Assembly (NCBI RefSeq): GCF_042646165.1
Contig: NZ_JBHRTC010000001.1
Length of the DNA stretch: 64,000 nt
Reading direction: 5' to 3' (one strand)
Origin: Microbaculum marinum
GTDB lineage: Bacteria; Pseudomonadota; Alphaproteobacteria; Rhizobiales; Tepidamorphaceae
A program made the position numbers and the translations under genes. Under the pieces are notes generated by a model, which made no database searches, was not told the DNA's origin, and worked only from the letters and a program-made list of their open reading frames with translations. Positions 56,976-64,000 of this stretch are shown here, one piece after another. Numbering within the stretch: the stretch's first letter is position 1; every line of letters starts with the position of its first letter.

Positions 56976-58211
56976 ATGCACCGGGCTGCACAGGATCTGT
57001 CGGTTTCGGACGACATCGTCATTGTCGGCGGCGGGCCGGCCGGCCTGTTCTGCGCGCTGAAGATGGCGCCGCGGCCCGTCACGCTGGTGACACCGCATCC
57101 GGTCGAGGGCAAGGCGGGAACGGCTGCCGCCCCTCTCCGGCCGCTGGAGGGCCTGTTCTCCGGGAAGTCGTCGCCCGAAACCCTTGCCGCCGAAACCATC
57201 GAGGCGGGCGCCGGCCTCGCCGATGCGCATGTCGTCGCGCTGATGGCGCGCGAGGCGCCGGACCGGATCAGCGACCTTGCCGCCCATGGCGTGGAAGAGG
57301 GCATGACCGGGGCCGAGATCACGGCGGCGCTGCATGCCGCCGTCGCGGCCACCCCCTCCGTGCGGGTGATCGAAGGTTACGCGCTGGAGAGCCTGACCAG
57401 GGACGGCAGCCGGATCGGCGGCCTGATCGCGATTGCCGACGATCCGGCTGCCGGTGCCTCGGAGATCCGGCTCGGCGCCCGGGCCGTGATCCTCGCCTCG
57501 GGCGGCATCGCGTCGCTCTATGCGGAAACCACGAATCCCGTCGAGGCGCACGGCCAGGGTCTTGCGGCCGCCGCGCGGGCCGGCGCCCTCGTTGCGGATG
57601 CCGAGTTCGTGACGTTCAGCGCCACCGCCGCGCAGTTTCACATCGGCGGCGTCCTCGCGGATGCCAGCGGGCGCACCAGCATCGACGGCCTGTCGGCCTG
57701 CGGCGAGGTCGCCGCGACCGGCGTGCATGGCGCCGACTGCCTTGCGGCCAATCCGTTTCTGGAAGCTCTCGTCTTTGCGGCCCGCACCGCCGAGGACGTG
57801 CGCCGCATCTACCCGGCGCCGGTCGCCATGCCGCGGGCGGAGACGCTGTCGGATGCCCCGTTTCCCGGACTTTTCCTCGAGGGCCCGGCGATCGCGCGCC
57901 TGCGCACCCTGATGAGCGGGAACGTCGGTCCCCGGCGGACGCGCGCCGGCCTTGTCACGGCACTTGCGGAAATAGCCGCGATCGAGCGCGAGGGCGGCGC
58001 GTCGCACGGTTTCCGCAACATGATCACGGCGGCACGCCTCATCGCCTACGCGGCGCTGGTGCGCTCGGAGAGCCGCGGCGTCCACCGGCGCGCCGACTTT
58101 CCCGAGCGGGATCCGGCGAAAGCCCGCCGCAACGCGTTCACCCTGCATACCGCCGAGGCGGGAATCCGTGAGACGGTCGGACGTGAGCAATCAGCGCACG
58201 TTCTGCTATAG
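56976..58211 (+). CDS. NadB-like flavoprotein lacking the substrate-binding segment and capping domain
   Basis: 411 residues, against about 510-540 for L-aspartate oxidase. The FAD fold is kept: VIVGGGPAGLFCALKM (16-30), AGAGLADAHVV (77-87), VILASGGIASLYAETTNP (171-188), GLSACGEVAATGVHGAD (238-254). Two parts of NadB are missing: the EGGH-SRRI-H substrate loop (after residue 109) and most of the capping domain, where EFVTFSATAAQFHIGGV (210-226) joins directly. The conserved His of AAHYTCGG is Gln here, and the Arg of HGANR is Cys. It is intact in frame, so not obviously decaying. It probably binds FAD but cannot be assumed to oxidise aspartate; no nadA or nadC is nearby. Confidence 0.7.
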   Translation: MHRAAQDLSVSDDIVIVGGGPAGLFCALKMAPRPVTLVTPHPVEGKAGTAAAPLRPLEGLFSGKSSPETLAAETIEAGAGLADAHVVALMAREAPDRISDLAAHGVEEGMTGAEITAALHAAVAATPSVRVIEGYALESLTRDGSRIGGLIAIADDPAAGASEIRLGARAVILASGGIASLYAETTNPVEAHGQGLAAAARAGALVADAEFVTFSATAAQFHIGGVLADASGRTSIDGLSACGEVAATGVHGADCLAANPFLEALVFAARTAEDVRRIYPAPVAMPRAETLSDAPFPGLFLEGPAIARLRTLMSGNVGPRRTRAGLVTALAEIAAIEREGGASHGFRNMITAARLIAYAALVRSESRGVHRRADFPERDPAKARRNAFTLHTAEAGIRETVGREQSAHVLL

Positions 58212-58241
58212 GATCCACTACAGACCAACCGGTGTACAACA

Positions 58242-58844
58242 ATGTCCGACCCAAAGACCCTGCTGGCGCTCGCCGGCGCCAACCTCGCGCCGGTGCCGCT
58301 GTCGCAGGCGGCACTTCTGATCATCGATGCGCAGAACGAGTATCTCGACGGAACGCTGGCGCTGCCCGGCGTCCAGCCGGCGGTGGCGGAGATCGGCCAT
58401 CTGCTGGAGCGTGCGCGGGCGGGCGGACGTCCGGTGATCCATTTACGGCACATGGGACAGCCCGGCGGACTGTTCGACGCACAGGCGCGGCCCGGACAGA
58501 TTGTCGACCCGCTGACGCCGCTGGCGGACGAGCCGGTGGTGGGAAAGTCGCTGCCGAATGCGTTTGCCGGCACCAACCTGAAGAGCCTCGTCGACGAGCT
58601 TGGAGTCAAACAGTTGGTCGTGACGGGGTTCATGACGCACATGTGCGTCAGCGCGACAGTGCGTGCGGCGGTCGATCTGGGACTGTTCTCGACGGTGGTT
58701 GCCTCGGCCTGCGCGACCCGCGACCTGCCGTCGCCGACAGGCGGGGCTGCGGTACCGGCCCAGTCGCTGCACGAGGCGGCGCTGGCCGCGCTTGCCGACA
58801 GGTTCGCGGTGGTCGCCCGGGGCGCCGGCGACGTACCGGACTGA
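58242..58844 (+). CDS. Isochorismatase-family cysteine hydrolase
   Basis: 200-residue hydrolase. The triad positions are visible: Asp in LLIIDAQNEY, Lys in VVGKSLPNAF and Cys in VVTGFMTHMCVSATVRAA. The family includes nicotinamidase, isochorismatase, ureidoacrylate and maleamate hydrolases; the sequence does not choose. It follows the NadB-like gene by 30 bp on the same strand and converges on the cell wall hydrolase gene. Confidence 0.9.
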   Translation: MSDPKTLLALAGANLAPVPLSQAALLIIDAQNEYLDGTLALPGVQPAVAEIGHLLERARAGGRPVIHLRHMGQPGGLFDAQARPGQIVDPLTPLADEPVVGKSLPNAFAGTNLKSLVDELGVKQLVVTGFMTHMCVSATVRAAVDLGLFSTVVASACATRDLPSPTGGAAVPAQSLHEAALAALADRFAVVARGAGDVPD

Positions 58845-58877
58845 GCAGGACGATGGTCCCGCCCGGAGTGTGCGGCG

Positions 58878-60041
58878 TCAGCGCTGGCCGGGGCGCAGCT
58901 GGTAGAAGATGTGGGTGCCGACCCGTTCGACCTTGTTCAGGTAGCGGCTCCAGCGCGGCTGCACGTAGGTCGCGTGGTAGTGGGTCGCCTCGCCGATGTC
59001 TTCCATGAAGTAGTCGCCGTCGAGCGCTTCCTCGGCGATCTTCACAGCGGTCGCCCAGGAGCCCTTGTCGCTGATGCGCTCCGGCCGGCCGTCGCAGGCA
59101 AAGGAGAACTGGCAGCGGTTGCGCCAGGTCTGGTTCTGGAAGACGACGCCGCAAACGGTGTCGGGATACCGGTAGTCCAGCACCCGGTTGAGGATGACCT
59201 GCGCGACGGCCTTCTGTCCGGAAATGCTCTCTCCGCGCGCCTCGAAATAGATGGCGGTCGCCAGGCAGTGGCGGTCGCGGTCGTAGTCCTGGATCTCGAT
59301 GCGGCCACGCCAGACGTCCTCGAGCGGCGAGGTCAGCAGCGGCTGGAAGGCGATGACGTGGCTGAGCCCGGCCGTCGGGTCGAGCGAGGCGACCATGATC
59401 GGCTTGCCGTTGGTCGGCGGCTCCACCTTGCGGAAGGAATGGATCATCTCCCGGTCCGATTCCTTCGGCGGCTCGATCATCAGACGCGGCTTGCGCACCA
59501 GACCGCCCGCGTCGGGATCGATATCGAAGCGCTCCGGCCTGCCGGCCCGGCTCATCAGCAGGTCGCCCTTGCCCTCGCGGACGACTTCGGGAAATGCGGG
59601 CGCCTCGCTGTCGGCCTCGAAGGATCCCGTGACGATCGCGTCGGCGTCCTCGTGAGAGGGCGCGATCACCACCGTGTCGCTGGGCATGCCGAGGCTGCCG
59701 AGGCTCAGCCCGATCGGCCGGTCGACGATCGGTGCGGCGTTGCCGAGCGGCAGCGCGATCTGCGGGCTGTGCTCGGAGCCGTAGGGGCTCGCAACGAGCG
59801 TCGCCTTCCAGCGCGGGACGGAAGCGGTTTCCAGGTCGACCAGGGCACCGGCGTCCTGGTAGGCCGCCTGCACCGTTGAAGCCAGCAATGCCGTTACGGC
59901 GAAGATGTAAGGGCGGAACGCCCGTACGCGGTGTCCCCCGAATAGCGCCGCGATACTCCGCACTACGCCTACTCCGTCAAGTGAACGCAAAAGCATCTCC
60001 ATCCGCGCCGCTGTATCGACGGTCACGGAAGCGCAGGGCAT
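58878..60041 (-). CDS. Cell wall hydrolase (SleB-type)
   Basis: 387 residues. A membrane/signal segment lies near 42-58 (YIFAVTALLASTVQAAY). A long linker follows, then the Hydrolase_2/SleB domain (about 265-387) with CLATAIYFEARGESISGQ, VAQVILNRVLDYRYPDTVC, FSFACDG and ATHYHATYVQPRWSR. It should cleave peptidoglycan glycan or peptide bonds in the periplasm. The ATG at 60041, behind GGGGAGGAGGG, is preferred; an in-frame TTG at 60059 is the alternative. Confidence 0.9.
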   Translation of the reverse strand: MPCASVTVDTAARMEMLLRSLDGVGVVRSIAALFGGHRVRAFRPYIFAVTALLASTVQAAYQDAGALVDLETASVPRWKATLVASPYGSEHSPQIALPLGNAAPIVDRPIGLSLGSLGMPSDTVVIAPSHEDADAIVTGSFEADSEAPAFPEVVREGKGDLLMSRAGRPERFDIDPDAGGLVRKPRLMIEPPKESDREMIHSFRKVEPPTNGKPIMVASLDPTAGLSHVIAFQPLLTSPLEDVWRGRIEIQDYDRDRHCLATAIYFEARGESISGQKAVAQVILNRVLDYRYPDTVCGVVFQNQTWRNRCQFSFACDGRPERISDKGSWATAVKIAEEALDGDYFMEDIGEATHYHATYVQPRWSRYLNKVERVGTHIFYQLRPGQR

Positions 60042-60143
60042 CCCTCCTCCCCGCTGCAAGACGAAGGTGACGGCAAATCCTTTAAGTTCGCTTAACTAAG
60101 AAATCCCGCGAAAGAGCTTGGCTGCGGCGACCGGCGGGACCCG

Positions 60144-62822
<2,679 letters not shown>

Positions 62823-63121
62823 GACGCTCCGTCTCCAGATTCCCCGGTCCCGGCCCGGGCGCCATCCAAATCGCCCAAATCGGGACGCGTTTCAATGTTG
62901 CAATGCAAGATTCCCCGGGTCGGCCGGTATCGGGGGTCGGCCCGGCAGGACAAACATGGTTAATCTTCGGTTGACGACCCGGCCGCGGCGCGCGTGCCGC
63001 GGGTTGAGCCGCCTCTTGCAAAAGCGCACATATTGCGCTTACGCTCGATCCACCGGGCATAAGGCGGCAGGGACCTCTCGCGTTGCCGCCTGCTACCGGC
63101 CGGTCCGACACGGAGAGCGCG

Positions 63122-63424
63122 ATGAAATACGCTCAAATCTCCCTGGTGGTCGCCGCCTGTCTCCTGCCGGCGTCGGCGGGCGCCGACATATTCGACAGCC
63201 GCCCCGACCTGCGGTTCTGCGTGGCAGGCATGCTCGGCGGCTTCCGGAACGGCCTTGAGGAACGGGCCTGCGCAAAGTACTTCGACCTGCCGTCGAACTA
63301 CCATTTCGCCTGCGCCCGCGGTGTCGTTCGCGGGTTTCCCTCCAGGATCGACCGCGCCGCCTGTGTCACCTTCTTCGAGGGGCAGGCGGCAGCGGCGAAA
63401 TCGGCCTATGTCCGCCCGCAGTGA
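63122..63424 (+). CDS. Small exported cysteine-containing protein
   Basis: 100 residues, family unknown. The signal peptide (ISLVVAACLLPASAGADI) ends near 22. The mature part has four cysteines (RFCVAG, RACAKY, FACARG, AACVTFF) that could form two disulfides in the periplasm. The ATG at 63122 is preferred; the frame is open to 63083. It lies in the gap between ppdK and glyS on the opposite strand. Confidence 0.7.
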   Translation: MKYAQISLVVAACLLPASAGADIFDSRPDLRFCVAGMLGGFRNGLEERACAKYFDLPSNYHFACARGVVRGFPSRIDRAACVTFFEGQAAAAKSAYVRPQ

Positions 63425-63442
63425 GCGCGACGCATGCTCCAG

Positions 63443-63589
63443 CTAGTTGAAGTGCCCGATCAGCCCGAGCACGCCGACCAGGATCAGGTAGAAGGCGACG
63501 ACATAGTTGAGCAGGCGCGGCATGATCAGGATGAGGATGCCTGCGATCAGCGCGACAAGCGGCTGCAGGGTGACGATATCGACGGTCAT
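63443..63589 (-). CDS. DUF3096-like membrane peptide
   Basis: 48 residues, almost wholly hydrophobic: LVALIAGILILIMPRLLNYVVAFYLILVGVLGLIGH, forming one hairpin of two short helices with a Pro/Arg turn (IMPRLLNY), as in the DUF3096 family. The function is unknown. The ATG at 63589 begins it; a longer frame to 63634 adds polar residues not seen in the family. Confidence 0.75.
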   Translation of the reverse strand: MTVDIVTLQPLVALIAGILILIMPRLLNYVVAFYLILVGVLGLIGHFN

Positions 63590-63721
63590 GGGCGTTGCCT
63601 CCGGGTTTCGCGTGATCGAATCACGCAAGCGCACATAATTCTACACCGCCCGCCAGGACGGCCGGCATGGCCTTGAACGCCGGACGCTCGACGGGGTTCC
63701 CCCGGGCGTGACCGAATATTC

Positions 63722-64000
63722 CTAGTGACTTTCGATCCGGGAGAAATCCGCGACCCGGTCGATGCTGCCGCGTATCTGCGAGAGCAGGCGCAGGCGGTTG
63801 TCGCGCAGCGCCGGGTCCTCGGCGTTCACCGTCACCGCTTCGAAGAACGTATCTACCGGCCCGCGCAGCCTCGCCAGCGCCGCCATGGCGGCGGCGAAAT
63901 CCTCGACGCGCAGCGCCGCTTCGACCTCCGAGCCGACCTCCTCGATCCGCGTGAAGAGCTGGCGCTCCTCGTCCTGGGCGAAAGCGCCCTGGTCGGGATA
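63722..64000 (-). CDS. glyS: Glycine--tRNA ligase beta subunit, C-terminal fragment
   Basis: The window ends inside this gene; 92 C-terminal codons are seen. The anticodon-binding DALR-like end is clear: PVDTFFEAVTVNAEDPALRDNRLRLLSQIR, matching bacterial GlyS, which charges tRNA-Gly together with GlyQ. The reading frame is open through position 64000. Confidence 0.9.
   Translation of the reverse strand, partial: YPDQGAFAQDEERQLFTRIEEVGSEVEAALRVEDFAAAMAALARLRGPVDTFFEAVTVNAEDPALRDNRLRLLSQIRGSIDRVADFSRIESH

Overview
The window looks like one piece of the chromosome of a high-GC alphaproteobacterium, most likely of the order Hyphomicrobiales (Rhizobiales). The reasons are about 70% GC by eye, bidirectionally packed short operons, family members typical of that group (a TIGR02301-type protein, a RibB with a degenerate GTP-cyclohydrolase-like tail, ppdK next to glyS, HWE/HisKA_2-type histidine kinase, SleB-type hydrolase) and the characteristic intergenic hairpin repeats. 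There is no rRNA, tRNA, prophage or insertion-sequence transposase that I can recognise. A run of 18 N at 53136-53153 shows that this is a draft assembly.

Left part (1-20 kb): a GNAT acetyltransferase, ddl, an orphan PAS histidine kinase, a CbpA/DnaJ-type cochaperone, a glycine-betaine-type binding protein, an L,D-transpeptidase, a small lipoprotein and dxs. A 1.2-kb tandem array of a 250-bp unit follows. Then come two GxSxG-hydrolase-like proteins, an ICMT-like membrane methyltransferase, a large cysteine-rich protein with one CxxCH haem motif, and an operon of tlyA, an RlmD/TrmA-type RNA methyltransferase and another methyltransferase, ending in a second repeat-rich spacer.

Middle (20-40 kb): ald with its divergent Lrp regulator, a VapBC-like module, ribB and aroC. 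An SDR/TetR pair with a palindromic double operator separates these from a histidine phosphatase, an MDR oxidoreductase and fabI. Next are xseB, an HDAC-family deacetylase, an HSL-type esterase, a monooxygenase-domain membrane protein, an SDR and an acyl-CoA dehydrogenase. The acyl-CoA dehydrogenase 3' end is duplicated around a 107-aa gene. Then follow Sua5/TsaC, a GSU2403-type nucleotidyltransferase with an AT-rich palindromic upstream region, and a zinc metallopeptidase-like protein.

Right part (40-64 kb): a ParDE-like module, an FAD-linked oxidase, a GNAT, a repeat spacer, an SRAP protein with a duplicated 3' tail, NUDIX, TIGR02301, a tyrosine phosphatase, an HD hydrolase, ygfZ, dihydroorotase, GNAT and LysE. 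Next are a MarR-regulated thioesterase with a NIPSNAP protein, an AcuI/YhdH-type reductase interrupted by the N run, and a HigBA-like module with a 40-bp palindrome. An MFS/hydratase/NadB-like/isochorismatase cluster follows, then a cell wall hydrolase, ppdK and the 3' end of glyS.

Most genes are housekeeping. The most unusual observations are the 107-aa cassette flanked by 26-bp repeats at 34.6-35.0 kb, the NadB-derived flavoprotein that has lost the substrate-binding and capping regions (56976-58211) together with its neighbours, the nucleotidyltransferase locus at 37.9-39.2 kb, and the 250-bp tandem array.
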